Shown here one piece after another: positions 37,599-45,945 of a stretch of 64,000 bases of DNA. Within the stretch, counting starts at the first letter, position 1, and each line of letters starts with the position of its first letter. This DNA comes from Burkholderiales bacterium (GTDB lineage Bacteria > Pseudomonadota > Gammaproteobacteria > Burkholderiales > SG8-39). The stretch is taken from assembly GCA_020848075.1 (NCBI GenBank), contig JADLAV010000031.1:246831-310830 (forward strand), given 5' to 3'. The notes under the pieces were generated by a model. That model was given only the letters and a program-made list of their open reading frames with translations, had not been told where the DNA came from and ran no database searches. The position numbers were made by a program, and so were the translations under genes.

Positions 37599-38375
37599 AT
37601 GCCTGGTGCCGCAAGCCTCACGCTCATCGCCCTGGAGGGCATCGGCCCGGTCGCGCCGGGTGATGATCTCGCCGCCCGTATCCTCGTCGCTGCCGAAGGT
37701 GCCGGGCTGGCGCTCGCCGACGGTGACGTCCTGGCGGTCACGCAGAAGATCGTCTCGAAGAGCGAGAACCGCTACGCGGTGCTCGACGAGGTCATGCCCT
37801 CGCCGCGCGCGCTCGAGCTGGCGCGCACCTGCCGCCAGGATGCACGCGTCGTCGAGCTGGTGCTCGCCGAGTCGCGCACGGTGCTCCGCGCGGTCCCCGA
37901 AGTGCTCGTCGTCGAGGACCGGCGGGGACTGGTGCTCGCCAACGCCGGAGTCGACCGCTCCAACGTCGAACCCGATGCGCGCGGACGCGAGCGCGCGCTC
38001 CTGCTGCCGCTCGACCCCGACGCGAGTGCTGCGCGCCTACGCGCACGCATCTTCGAGCTCTCCGGAGCCGACGTCGGCGTGCTGATAAACGACAGCATCG
38101 GTCGCGCTTGGCGGCTGGGGACGATCGGCACGGCGATCGGCGTGAGCGGCCTGCCGGGCCTGCTCGACCTGCGCGGTGCGCCGGACCTGCACGGGCGAGC
38201 GCTGCAGACCACCGAGGTCGGCCTTGCCGACGAGCTCGCGGCCGCGGCGTCTGCAGTCATGGGGCAGGCGGGCGAAGGCCGGCCGGTCGTGCTCATCCGC
38301 GGTGCGCGGCTTCCGCGGCGCGACGGCAGCGCGCGCGAGCTGCAGCGGTCGCGTGAGCGGGACCTCTTCCGGTGA
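37599..38375 (+). CDS. cofE: coenzyme F420-0:L-glutamate ligase CofE
   Basis: A 258-residue protein of the CofE fold. G-I-G-P-V-A-P-G-D-D-L at about 14-24, D-V-L-A-V-T-Q-K-I-V-S-K-S-E near 43-56, and V-L-I-N-D-S-I-G-R-A-W-R-L-G-T-I-G near 160 are family landmarks. It adds glutamates to F420-0 to make the poly-glutamate tail. Mycobacterial FbiB has an extra C-terminal nitroreductase-like domain of about 200 residues that reduces dehydro-F420-0; it is absent here. ATG 37599, 9 bp after fbiC. The end overlaps cofD. Confidence 0.92.
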   Translation: MPGAASLTLIALEGIGPVAPGDDLAARILVAAEGAGLALADGDVLAVTQKIVSKSENRYAVLDEVMPSPRALELARTCRQDARVVELVLAESRTVLRAVPEVLVVEDRRGLVLANAGVDRSNVEPDARGRERALLLPLDPDASAARLRARIFELSGADVGVLINDSIGRAWRLGTIGTAIGVSGLPGLLDLRGAPDLHGRALQTTEVGLADELAAAASAVMGQAGEGRPVVLIRGARLPRRDGSARELQRSRERDLFR

Positions 38376-39292
38376 TCGTCGCGCTCGCCGGCGGCGTGGG
38401 CGGCGCGAAGCTCGCGGCCGGGCTAGCGCGCGTGCTGCCGCCCGAGGACCTCGTGATCGCGGTCAATACCGGCGACGACTTCGAGCATCTCGGGCTCCAC
38501 GTTGCGCCCGACCTCGATACCGTGATGTACACCCTCGCCGGGATCGCAAACACGGAGACCGGCTGGGGGCGGGCAAACGAGACCTGGTCGTTCATGGAGG
38601 CGCTCGAGGAGTTCGGCGGGCCGACGTGGTTCCGGCTCGGCGACCGCGATCTGGCGACCAACGTCGAGCGGACCCGGCGGCTGCGCGCGGGCGACACCCT
38701 GTCCGACGTCACGCGCGACCTCTGCGCACGACTCCGCGTGCGTCACGCGGTGGTGCCGATGTCGGACGATCCGGTGCGCACAGTGGTGCACTCGGATCAC
38801 GGCGCGATAGAGTTTCAGCACTACTTCGTGCGCGACCGCTGTGTGCCGCGCGTGCAGCGGCTCGAGTATCGCGGCGCCGAATCGGCGCGGCCGAGCCCGG
38901 CGTTACGCGCGGCGCTCGATCGTTGCAGCGGGGTGGTGTTCTGCCCGTCGAATCCGTACCTCAGCATCGCGCCGATCCTGGCCGTGCCGGGCGTTCGCGA
39001 TGCGATCGACGCGCGCGCGCTCGCGGTCTCGCCGATCATCGCCGGGCGTGCGGTGAAGGGGCCGGCCGCGAAGATTATGCGTGAGCTCGGAGTCGAACCC
39101 TCGGCGCTCGCGGTGGCGCGGCACTACCGCGGCGTCGTCCGCGCACTGGTGATCGACCGGGCCGACGCGACGCTCGCACCTGCGATCGAGGCGTTCGGGA
39201 TACGCGCGGTAGTGGAGGACACACTGATGACCGACGACGCGGCGCGCGAGCGGCTCGCGCGCGCATGTGTGGCTACGCTCGAGCGGACGTGA
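38372..39292 (+). CDS. cofD: 2-phospho-L-lactate transferase family protein CofD / FbiA
   Basis: A 306-residue transferase starting at GTG 38372, which overlaps the cofE stop. V-A-L-A-G-G-V-G-G-A-K-L-A-A-G-L-A at 3-19 is the substrate-binding loop, N-T-G-D-D-F-E-H-L-G-L near 33-43 and P-D-L-D-T-V-M-Y-T-L-A-G follow, and C-P-S-N-P-Y-L-S-I near 190 with S-P-I-I-A-G-R-A-V-K-G-P-A near 222. It transfers a phosphorylated three-carbon acid from its GDP-activated form to FO. All expected motifs are intact. Confidence 0.93.
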   Translation: MIVALAGGVGGAKLAAGLARVLPPEDLVIAVNTGDDFEHLGLHVAPDLDTVMYTLAGIANTETGWGRANETWSFMEALEEFGGPTWFRLGDRDLATNVERTRRLRAGDTLSDVTRDLCARLRVRHAVVPMSDDPVRTVVHSDHGAIEFQHYFVRDRCVPRVQRLEYRGAESARPSPALRAALDRCSGVVFCPSNPYLSIAPILAVPGVRDAIDARALAVSPIIAGRAVKGPAAKIMRELGVEPSALAVARHYRGVVRALVIDRADATLAPAIEAFGIRAVVEDTLMTDDAARERLARACVATLERT

Positions 39293-39888
39293 GCGAGGGC
39301 GTGTTCGCGCTCGTGCCAGTGAAGGACCCGGCGCTCGGTAAGTCGCGGCTCGCCGCGGTGCTCGGCGCGGAGGCACGCATCGAACTCAACCTGCAGCTCG
39401 CACGACAGACGTTCGACCATTGCGCGACAGCGTTCGGTCGCGAGCGGACGGTCGTCGTCACTGCGAGCGCGTCGGTTGCGGCGGAGGCGAGGGCGCGCGG
39501 AATCGCCGTGATTGGCGAGCCCGCGCCCGGCGACCTTAACGCAGCACTCGCTCTCGCCGCGCGGCGCGCGATCGATCGGGGTGCGCAGGCACTGCTCGTC
39601 GTTCCTGTGGATCTCGTGCTGCTGACCGCGGAGGCTCTGCGCGCCGCTGCGAGCGCCCTCGAGACGCCAGGTTGCGTACTGGTGCCCGACCGGCAATACG
39701 CCGGCACCAACCTGCTCGGGCTGCGACCGGCCCGCACCGATCTCTTTCGCTTCGGGGAGCGGAGTCTCGAAGCGCACCGCAAGGCCGCAGCGGAGGCCGG
39801 GCTCGCAGTGCACGTACATGCCGAGCCGACCCTTGCACTCGACCTGGATACTGCGGAGGATTACCGCGCTTGGGGATCCAATCACTGA
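39289..39888 (+). CDS. cofC: guanylyltransferase CofC / FbiD
   Basis: A 199-residue nucleotidyltransferase, GTG start overlapping the cofD stop. A-L-V-P-V-K-D-P-A-L-G-K-S-R-L-A (6-21) is the nucleotide-binding loop of the CofC family. V-V-P-V-D-L-V-L-L near 105, then D-R-Q-Y-A-G-T-N-L-L-G-L-R-P near 138 and L-D-L-D-T-A-E-D near 190 follow. It activates 2-phospholactate, phosphoenolpyruvate or 3-phosphoglycerate with GTP; which one cannot be told from the sequence. Last gene of the rightward operon. Confidence 0.9.
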   Translation: MSEGVFALVPVKDPALGKSRLAAVLGAEARIELNLQLARQTFDHCATAFGRERTVVVTASASVAAEARARGIAVIGEPAPGDLNAALALAARRAIDRGAQALLVVPVDLVLLTAEALRAAASALETPGCVLVPDRQYAGTNLLGLRPARTDLFRFGERSLEAHRKAAAEAGLAVHVHAEPTLALDLDTAEDYRAWGSNH

Positions 39889-40068
39889 CCGTGAAGCAGC
39901 GACTTCCGCGCTTGAGCGCAAACCGTACACATAGCACAACTACCCCATTTCGCAACCTGGCCGCAAAGGCGCCGGCGAGGTCTGCAGCCGGCAGCCCGCA
40001 CTGCTGGCCGCGCCCTAGAGCGCGAAACGTTGCCGCCCAATACGCCGCGGCAAGATGGTCGCGGGGCC
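39889..40068. other. convergent intergenic region between cofC and TRAP genes
   Basis: 180 bp between tail-to-tail genes. A 7-bp inverted repeat TTGCCGC-N10-GCGGCAA at 40030-40053 is the only hairpin seen. It has no T run on either strand, so it is a weak terminator candidate at best. Confidence 0.35.
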
Positions 40069-41382
40069 TCACTCCATCCGCGCCGGCAACCAAGTCACGA
40101 TATCTGGGAACAGGATCATCAAAGCCATGACGACGATGTTGAGGCAGATGAACGGAAGCGCTGCCCGGTAGATCTCGCCCATCGTCGTTCCGGCAGGCGC
40201 GAGACCCTTCATCACGAACAGAGCCAGGCCGAATGGCGGCGTGATGGTGGCCATCTCGAGGTTGAGCATCAGGATCGCGCCGACCCAGACTGGATCCCAG
40301 CCCATCGCCGTGACGATCGGCATGAAGATCGGGATCGTGACCAGCACGATCGCCGTCTGTTCGATGAAGCACCCCAGCACCATCACGATGAGCTGCATGA
40401 ACACGAGGATGAAGATGGGGCGGATGTCGAGTCCGGTGGCGAGCGCAGTGAGGGCGGGCGTCACTCCCGAGAAGCTCAGGAGCTGGCTGAATGCGGCCGA
40501 GCCGGTCAGGATGAGCAGCACCATCACCGACAGTGACGTCGCGGAGCCGATCGACTTCTTGACCACCGACCAAGTGAGCTTACCGTAGGCCGCGGCGATG
40601 GCGAGACTCATGAGCGCACCGATCGCGGCCGCCTCGGTCGGGGTTGCGATGCCGGCGAAGATGGTGGCGATGATGAAGATGATCATCGACAGGCCCGGAA
40701 CGACGTAGACGAGCGTGTCCCGCAGCCGTGAACCCATCGGTTTACGCTCGACCACGTAGGGCGGAGCGAGTGCGGGTTGCAGCGTGCAACGGATCACGAT
40801 GTAACCGGCGTAGACGACCGCGAGCAGCAGACCAGGGACGACGATACCGACCAGCAGCTTACCAACGGAGAACTTGCCGAGGCTCGCCAGGATTACCGCG
40901 AGCGCGCTCGGTGGGATCATAATGGCCAGGCTACCGCTCGCGAGCACCGAACCGAGTGCGAGCGTACGTGCGTAGCCGCGTCGCTCCATGTCTGGCACGA
41001 GCGTCGAGCCCAGCATCGCCACGCTGCCCATCGCGACGCCGGTCAGTGTGGCGAAGACGGCGCCGGCGGCGACCGCGAGCACCGCAAGGCGCCCGGCGAT
41101 ATGCCCGAGCCATTGATCGAGCACGTCGATCATGCGGGCGGCGACGCCCGAGTGGAACATCACCGTACCCATGAGAATGAACATCGGCACCGGCACGAGG
41201 ATGAAGGACGACACCGAGCTGTCGAGACTGAGGATGAGCTGGCCGAGTCCGCTCGCGCCGCCCCAGAACGCATAGGCGCCGACGATATTGACCAGCAGGA
41301 AGGCGATCGCAACGGGCAGGCCGATCAGCAGCAACAGCATGAGGCCGCCGAAGAACAGTACGAGATAGATGACCCAGTCCAT
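40069..41382 (-). CDS. dctM: TRAP transporter large permease DctM
   Basis: A 437-residue membrane protein with about twelve hydrophobic segments. It has the DctM pattern: F-I-L-V-P-V-P-M-F-I-L-M-G near residue 60, V-M-F-H-S-G-V-A, then I-M-I-P-P-S near 153, P-T-E-A-A-A-I-G-A near 248 and a late F-I-E-Q-T-A-I segment. It is the cation-coupled membrane pump of a tripartite uptake system, working with the small permease upstream and the binding protein DctP. ATG 41382, 4 bp after dctQ. Confidence 0.92.
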   Translation of the reverse strand: MDWVIYLVLFFGGLMLLLLIGLPVAIAFLLVNIVGAYAFWGGASGLGQLILSLDSSVSSFILVPVPMFILMGTVMFHSGVAARMIDVLDQWLGHIAGRLAVLAVAAGAVFATLTGVAMGSVAMLGSTLVPDMERRGYARTLALGSVLASGSLAIMIPPSALAVILASLGKFSVGKLLVGIVVPGLLLAVVYAGYIVIRCTLQPALAPPYVVERKPMGSRLRDTLVYVVPGLSMIIFIIATIFAGIATPTEAAAIGALMSLAIAAAYGKLTWSVVKKSIGSATSLSVMVLLILTGSAAFSQLLSFSGVTPALTALATGLDIRPIFILVFMQLIVMVLGCFIEQTAIVLVTIPIFMPIVTAMGWDPVWVGAILMLNLEMATITPPFGLALFVMKGLAPAGTTMGEIYRAALPFICLNIVVMALMILFPDIVTWLPARME

Positions 41383-41386
41383 CGCC

Positions 41387-41935
41387 TCAGACCGAGATCA
41401 ACGGGGACGGCGGTGCGTCGTTGCGCCGGAGACGGACCGCGCGGCGCAGGAACTGGAGACCGAGCAGCAGAAAACCGAGCGGGATTACCACCAGGTTGAC
41501 CGCGCGCGGCATCTCGATCTCGGCCGGGATGCGGATGCCCCGCTGCAGCGAGGTGATCACCTCCCATGTGCCGAATGCCGCGAGCACCAAGCAGACTGCC
41601 GCGCCGATCAGCGCGCTTGCCAGCAGCAGGTACCTCCTCGTGCGCGACCCGACTTGCCCGAGCAGCAGATCGATGATGACGTGTTCGTCGCGCCGCAGAA
41701 CCCAGGCCGCGCCGAGGAACGCGACGTAGAGAAGCAGCGTGCCGCTGATCTGGTCCACCCCGATCAGGCTCTGATGCAATCCGTAGCGGAAGACGACCTT
41801 AACCGTCGTCGCGAGCATGATGACGACGAGCAGCAGCGCGGCGAGCGCCGCCCCGGCGTCGATGACGCGGTCGAACACGCGCGCGGCGAGCGCACCAGAC
41901 GCCCGCCGCGCCGGTCCATCGGCGCCCGCGGCCAT
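41387..41935 (-). CDS. dctQ: TRAP transporter small permease DctQ
   Basis: A 182-residue protein with four hydrophobic segments. V-F-R-Y-G-L-H-Q-S near residue 52, then D-Q-I-S-G-T-L-L-L-Y-V-A-F-L-G-A-A-W-V-L-R-R-D-E-H-V are the DctQ pattern. The ATG at 41935 is used since GAAGGGA precedes it; an upstream TTG is less likely. Between dctP (51 bp) and dctM (4 bp) in the same operon. Confidence 0.88.
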   Translation of the reverse strand: MAAGADGPARRASGALAARVFDRVIDAGAALAALLLVVIMLATTVKVVFRYGLHQSLIGVDQISGTLLLYVAFLGAAWVLRRDEHVIIDLLLGQVGSRTRRYLLLASALIGAAVCLVLAAFGTWEVITSLQRGIRIPAEIEMPRAVNLVVIPLGFLLLGLQFLRRAVRLRRNDAPPSPLISV

Positions 41936-41986
41936 CGCGCGGGTCCCTTCAGGCCGCAAACGCCGGCCTGCGGCGCACGACCTCAG

Positions 41987-42994
41987 TCACTTCGACCCCA
42001 GAAGACGCCGTGCGGTCGCGTATTCCTCGGGACGCATGACGGTCTTGAAGTGGGCCCACAGCGCCTCCCGGGCCGTGTCCTCCCAGCGCTTGGCCTCCTG
42101 CGGGGTGAACTCGACGAGGGCCATGCCTGCCGCCTTGATCCGCTCGATCTGCTCGGATTGCTTCTCCGCCACGAAGCCTTGCGACCACTTCTGCGTGTCG
42201 GCGGCAGCGCGATACATGAGCTGCTTCGCGTCCTCGGGTAGTGCATTCCACTTCTGGAGGTTCATCACGATCGCGTCGCCGTCGCGGTAAAGAGGATGCG
42301 CAATCATGAATTTCGTGACGCGCTGCCAGCCGTAATCGCTGAACCCGTCAAACACCGGCCACGTTATACCTTCCACCGTGCCGCGCTCGAGCGCGAGGTA
42401 GATGTCGCCGGGCGGAAGCGTCACCGGCTCCGCCCCGAGGCTCGCGACGAAGAAGCGGGTAAGGGGTGCTACACGAATCTTCATGCCCTTCAGGTCCTCG
42501 ATGCGCGCGACCCGCTTTTGCGTGTACATGAAATGGTTCCCCACACCGGGCGTGCCGGTCATGTGGCCGAGGTAGTGGACGCCGTGCGCCTCGAAGAGTT
42601 TGTTCATGAACTGGAACAGCTCGCTGCCCGGTCCGTTGTCTGGGATATCGAACGACGACATCTCGGTGACGTAGCCGCCGGGCACGATTCCGGCCCAGTA
42701 GTTGGGCGCGCCGAACCACACGTCGAACACGCCGCGCACCAGCGCCTCGGGCTGGTCAAATACCGGTACCACATCGGCAGCGCCGCGGAAATCGATCACG
42801 ATCTTGCCGGCCGATAGTTGGTTCACCATGTCCTTGTACTTGATGCCTATGTCGGCGGCTGGAGAGACGCTCGGCTTCCACGCGCCGACCATCGAGAGCC
42901 GGATCGTTGACGCGGACTGCGCGCGGGCATCCCCGGCGATCGCGATGCTCCCCACCATCATCCCTACCATGAGTGCGTACGACAGCGTTTTCAT
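41987..42994 (-). CDS. dctP: TRAP transporter substrate-binding protein DctP
   Basis: A 335-residue periplasmic binding protein. The first 25 residues are a signal peptide ending A-R-A-Q. The central R-V-A-P-L-T-R-F-F-V-A-S-L-G-A-E-P-V-T-L-P follows the TRAP motif K-I-R-x-P with a conserved Arg that clamps a carboxylate ligand. D-I-Y-L-A-L-E-R-G-T-V-E-G-I-T-W-P follows. So an organic acid is the likely ligand, though DctP proteins bind many acids. ATG 42994; a good promoter lies upstream. Divergent from the thiamine-diphosphate enzyme pair, hinting at a shared substrate. Confidence 0.9.
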   Translation of the reverse strand: MKTLSYALMVGMMVGSIAIAGDARAQSASTIRLSMVGAWKPSVSPAADIGIKYKDMVNQLSAGKIVIDFRGAADVVPVFDQPEALVRGVFDVWFGAPNYWAGIVPGGYVTEMSSFDIPDNGPGSELFQFMNKLFEAHGVHYLGHMTGTPGVGNHFMYTQKRVARIEDLKGMKIRVAPLTRFFVASLGAEPVTLPPGDIYLALERGTVEGITWPVFDGFSDYGWQRVTKFMIAHPLYRDGDAIVMNLQKWNALPEDAKQLMYRAAADTQKWSQGFVAEKQSEQIERIKAAGMALVEFTPQEAKRWEDTAREALWAHFKTVMRPEEYATARRLLGSK

Positions 42995-43047
42995 GCCAGC
43001 CCCCAGTCGGTGAAAACCACGCGCGGATCGATATGCACTGCGCGCGT

Positions 43048-43076
43048 AACATAACGTGTATCATGGGGTTCGACAA
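43048..43076 (-). promoter_or_regulatory. sigma-70-type promoter for dctPQM
   Basis: Read on the minus strand, TTGTCG (43076-43071) and TATGTT (43053-43048) are separated by exactly 17 bases. They lie 54 bases before the dctP start codon. The region is noticeably richer in A and T than its surroundings. The -35 differs from TTGACA at two positions and the -10 from TATAAT at two. Confidence 0.5.
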
Positions 43077-43193
43077 TAGTCAGATGCGATGTTGCGGTGC
43101 GGTTCGACGCCGCGCGCTGAAACCAGATGCGAGCGAGAACGTGACCTCGTTAGCGGTCGTCGGAAGGCATCGGTCGCGTGGGAGCGGCGCAAG

Positions 43194-43715
43194 ATGATGC
43201 CGGACGCGCGCGTGGGCGAGCACCGGCCCGCGGCGGTGCTCGACGCGCTCAAGCGCCTCGGCTTCGGGCTCGCGGTCGCAGTGCCGGACGGTTGGCTCGG
43301 CGAGGTGCTCGTGCAGATCGAGCGGGAGTCCGCCATCAAGCTCGTGCGCGCAACGCACGAGGAGGAGGCGCTCGCAATCGCCTGCGGGGGACGGCTCGGC
43401 GGCATGCGCACCGCGATGCTGGTGCAGAACGTCGGTCTGCTCAGCATGGGCGCAGGGATGGTGTGCCTCGCGCAGCGCTACCAGTTTCCGCTGTTGCTCC
43501 TGGTGTCCTACCGCGGGACCGTGGAGGATCCCATCTACTACCACATCCCCAAGGGGCGCGTGACCGAGCCGGTGCTGCGCGGTCTCGGGCTCGCCCACAC
43601 CTGCGTCGACCCCGCTCGACCCATTGGGCCGCAGGTCGAGGCGGCGGCGACCTATGCCGAGGAATCGTCGAGCCCCTTCGCCTTACTCCTGTCGCGCGGG
43701 GACATCCAATGGTGA
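43194..43715 (+). CDS. sulfopyruvate / phosphonopyruvate decarboxylase-like, alpha (PYR) subunit
   Basis: A 173-residue thiamine-diphosphate enzyme subunit (PYR domain) resembling ComD. A-V-L-D-A-L-K-R-L-G-F at the start, A-T-H-E-E-E-A-L-A-I-A-C-G-G near 52-65 with the Glu that activates the cofactor, then G-M-R-T-A-M-L-V-Q-N-V-G-L-L-S-M-G are typical. Overlaps the beta subunit by 7 bp. Start 43194 or the ATG next to it; GGGAG precedes. Relatives decarboxylate sulfopyruvate (coenzyme M synthesis or sulfonate metabolism) or phosphonopyruvate. The true substrate is not determined. Confidence 0.82.
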   Translation: MMPDARVGEHRPAAVLDALKRLGFGLAVAVPDGWLGEVLVQIERESAIKLVRATHEEEALAIACGGRLGGMRTAMLVQNVGLLSMGAGMVCLAQRYQFPLLLLVSYRGTVEDPIYYHIPKGRVTEPVLRGLGLAHTCVDPARPIGPQVEAAATYAEESSSPFALLLSRGDIQW

Positions 43716-44338
43716 AAGGCGGGCGTCCGTCCCGGGAAGACTACTACCGTGCCCTCGCGAGCGAGCTCCCGCAAGACGCTCTCGTCGTCACCGCGCTCGG
43801 CAACGCGTCGTACCTGTGGGCGACGCTGCACCACCGCCCGGAGAACTTCTACGTCGAGGACGCGATGGGGCTCGCGCTGCCGCTCGCGGTCGGCCTCGCC
43901 CTCGCGCAACCGGGGCGTCGCGTCGTCGTCGTCGAGGGCGACGGCGGATTGCTGATGCACCTGGGCGCACTCGTCACACTCGGCGCGGCAGCGCCGAAGA
44001 ACCTCACGGTGCTCCTGATCGACAACGGCGTGCATGCCGCCTCCGGCGGCCAGGCGCTGACCAACCCGGCGCTCGATTTCACCGCGCTCGCGCGCGCTTC
44101 GGCGATCGACCAGTCGGTCCACGTGGCGACCCCGGCGGCATTTGCGGACGCATTGCGCGCCGCGCTCGCCCGCGGCGGCCCGCACTTCATCGTCCTCGCG
44201 GCCGAGCCCGATCTCGAGGTAGTGAGCCCGCCGATCGCCCTCGATCCGGTCGTGACCAAGCACCGCTTCATGGGCGCGATCGGCGCGCTGCGGTACGTGC
44301 CGAAACTCTTCGGCGGCGGCCGGCTCGCGAGCGACTAG
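43709..44338 (+). CDS. sulfopyruvate / phosphonopyruvate decarboxylase-like, beta (PP) subunit
   Basis: A 209-residue PP-domain subunit. V-E-G-D-G-G-L-L-M-H-L-G at 75-86 through L-L-I-D-N (102-106) is the G-D-G...N thiamine-diphosphate and metal motif, with about 27 residues between. E-D-A-M-G-L-A-L-P-L-A-V-G-L-A near 50-64 packs against the cofactor. It pairs with the preceding PYR subunit as in two-gene ComDE enzymes. No phosphonate or sulfonate synthesis genes lie nearby; the neighbours are a TRAP transporter for acids and F420 genes. Confidence 0.83.
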   Translation: MVKGGRPSREDYYRALASELPQDALVVTALGNASYLWATLHHRPENFYVEDAMGLALPLAVGLALAQPGRRVVVVEGDGGLLMHLGALVTLGAAAPKNLTVLLIDNGVHAASGGQALTNPALDFTALARASAIDQSVHVATPAAFADALRAALARGGPHFIVLAAEPDLEVVSPPIALDPVVTKHRFMGAIGALRYVPKLFGGGRLASD

Positions 44339-44363
44339 ACTCGACGCGGACCGCTGCGCGCGA

Positions 44364-45068
44364 TCAGCCGCCGAGGTAGGCACGGCGGACGTGCGGGTCC
44401 TCGAGCAGGCTGCCTGCCTTGCCCTCGAGGACGATGCGGCCGGTCTCCATCACGTAGGCGCGGTCGGCTACGCGCAGCGCGAGGTTCGCGTTCTGCTCCA
44501 CCATCAACACGGTCGTACCGCGCCCGCGGATGCCTTCAATAATCCTGAACATCGCCTCCACCATAAAGGGCGCGAGCCCGAGCGAGGGCTCGTCGAACAG
44601 AATCAGGCGCGGCCGCGACATCAGTGCGCGGCCGATCGCGAGCATCTGCTGCTCGCCGCCGCTGAGCGTTCCGGCCGCCTGCTTGGCGCGCTCCTTCAGG
44701 ATCGGAAAATGGCCGAACGTGGCCTCCAGATCGACTGCTACGCCCTGCGCGCCCCGCCGCACGTAGGCGCCCATCTCGAGATTCTCCAGGACGGTCATGT
44801 GCGGGAAGACGCGCCGGCCCTCCGGGCAATGGGCGATGCCGAGGCGCAGGATCTGCTCGGGAGTCTTGGCCGTGATGTCGACCCCGTCGAACAGAATCCG
44901 CCCCGCCGCAGGATTGACGATACCCGAGACGGTCTTGAGGGTCGTCGACTTGCCCGCGCCGTTGGCCCCGATGAGGGTCACCAGCTCGCCCGCGCAGACC
45001 TCGAGGGTCACCGCGTGGAGCGCGACGACCTTCCCGTAGGTGCAGCGCACCTCCTCAAGCCGGAGCAC
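44364..45068 (-). CDS. livF: ABC transporter ATP-binding protein LivF type (second system)
   Basis: A 234-residue ATPase. Walker A is G-A-N-G-A-G-K-S-T, the Q-loop region is I-A-H-C-P-E-G-R-R-V-F-P, the signature is L-S-G-G-E-Q-Q-M and Walker B is L-I-L-F-D-E-P-S-L-G. The V-E-Q-N switch is present, unlike the first LivF. Its start lies inside the end of livG (14 bp overlap). Last gene of the minus-strand Liv operon 2, convergent with the decarboxylase pair, 25 bp apart. Confidence 0.92.
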   Translation of the reverse strand: MLRLEEVRCTYGKVVALHAVTLEVCAGELVTLIGANGAGKSTTLKTVSGIVNPAAGRILFDGVDITAKTPEQILRLGIAHCPEGRRVFPHMTVLENLEMGAYVRRGAQGVAVDLEATFGHFPILKERAKQAAGTLSGGEQQMLAIGRALMSRPRLILFDEPSLGLAPFMVEAMFRIIEGIRGRGTTVLMVEQNANLALRVADRAYVMETGRIVLEGKAGSLLEDPHVRRAYLGG

Positions 45069-45855
45069 GGTTCGCGCTCGACGTTGCCAGAGATTCCCCC
45101 TGGGTTCCCAGGTAAGCCTCGATCACGGCGCGGTTGCCTCGCACCTCGTCGGGAGAGCCTTCTGCGATGATCTGACCCTGGTTCAGGACGACAACGCGCT
45201 CGGAGATCCCCATCACGAGCCGCATGTCGTGTTCCACCAGGAACACGGTGATCCCCTTCTGCCTGATGCGCCCGATCAAACCCATCATCGATTCCTTTTC
45301 CGACGGGTTCATTCCCGAGGCCGGTTCGTCCAGCAAGAGCATGCGGGGATCCGCCGCGAGCCCGATCGCCACCTCCAAGAGCCGTTGCTCGCCATAGGGC
45401 AGCGAAGACGCGGACTCGTCGCGCCGGTGCGCGATACCCACAAAGGCCAGCACCTCCTCGGCGCGCTCCCGCAGGCGCGCCTCCTCGGCGCGCACGCTAA
45501 CGCGGTTGAGCAGGATCGCGCCGAGACCCGCGCTGCCCTTGAGGTGCAGGCCAGTCAAGACATTCTCGCCCACGGTGAGCTCCGGGAAGATGTTCGTCTT
45601 CTGGAAAGTGCGCACCAGGCCGCGGCGTGCCACTTCGTGCGGCCGCAGACCGGCGATCGATTCGCCCGCGAACCGAACCGTTCCGGCGGTCGGCGCCAAG
45701 TAGCCGGTGATCACGTTGAATGCGGTCGTCTTTCCCGCCCCGTTGGGACCGATGAGGCTCACGATCGAGCCCTCGGCCACGCTGAAAGCGACGTCGGACA
45801 GCGCGCGGACGCCTCCGAAGTTGACGCTCAATCCGGTGATCTGCAAGTAAGCCAT
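45055..45855 (-). CDS. livG: ABC transporter ATP-binding protein LivG type (second system)
   Basis: A 266-residue ATPase with Walker A G-P-N-G-A-G-K-T-T and the R-T-F-Q-K-T-N Q-loop. The signature appears as A-S-S-L-P-Y-G-E-Q-R, with P-Y-G in place of S-G-G, as is usual in many LivG proteins. Walker B is M-L-L-L-D-E-P-A-S-G. It has the longer LivG-type C-terminus around G-Q-I-I-A-E-G-S-P. A strong hairpin separates it from livM upstream (45887-45921), which may set relative expression. ATG 45855. Confidence 0.92.
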   Translation of the reverse strand: MAYLQITGLSVNFGGVRALSDVAFSVAEGSIVSLIGPNGAGKTTAFNVITGYLAPTAGTVRFAGESIAGLRPHEVARRGLVRTFQKTNIFPELTVGENVLTGLHLKGSAGLGAILLNRVSVRAEEARLRERAEEVLAFVGIAHRRDESASSLPYGEQRLLEVAIGLAADPRMLLLDEPASGMNPSEKESMMGLIGRIRQKGITVFLVEHDMRLVMGISERVVVLNQGQIIAEGSPDEVRGNRAVIEAYLGTQGESLATSSANRAPA

Positions 45856-45886
45856 GACTCGGCATCCGACGCAGCTCTTCGTTCTT

Positions 45887-45921
45887 CCGGACCACTCCCT
45901 CGCTCGGGGCGAGCGGTCCGG
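45887..45921. terminator. nested hairpin between livM and livG
   Basis: Outer arms CCGGACC and GGTCCGG are perfect 7-bp complements. Inside them GCTCG-ggg-CGAGC forms a second perfect 5-bp hairpin. No U tract follows on the minus strand, so it could be an RNA stability or attenuation element within the operon as easily as a terminator. Confidence 0.45.
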
Positions 45922-45945
45922 GTCCTGCAGTACGCGCTCACACGA

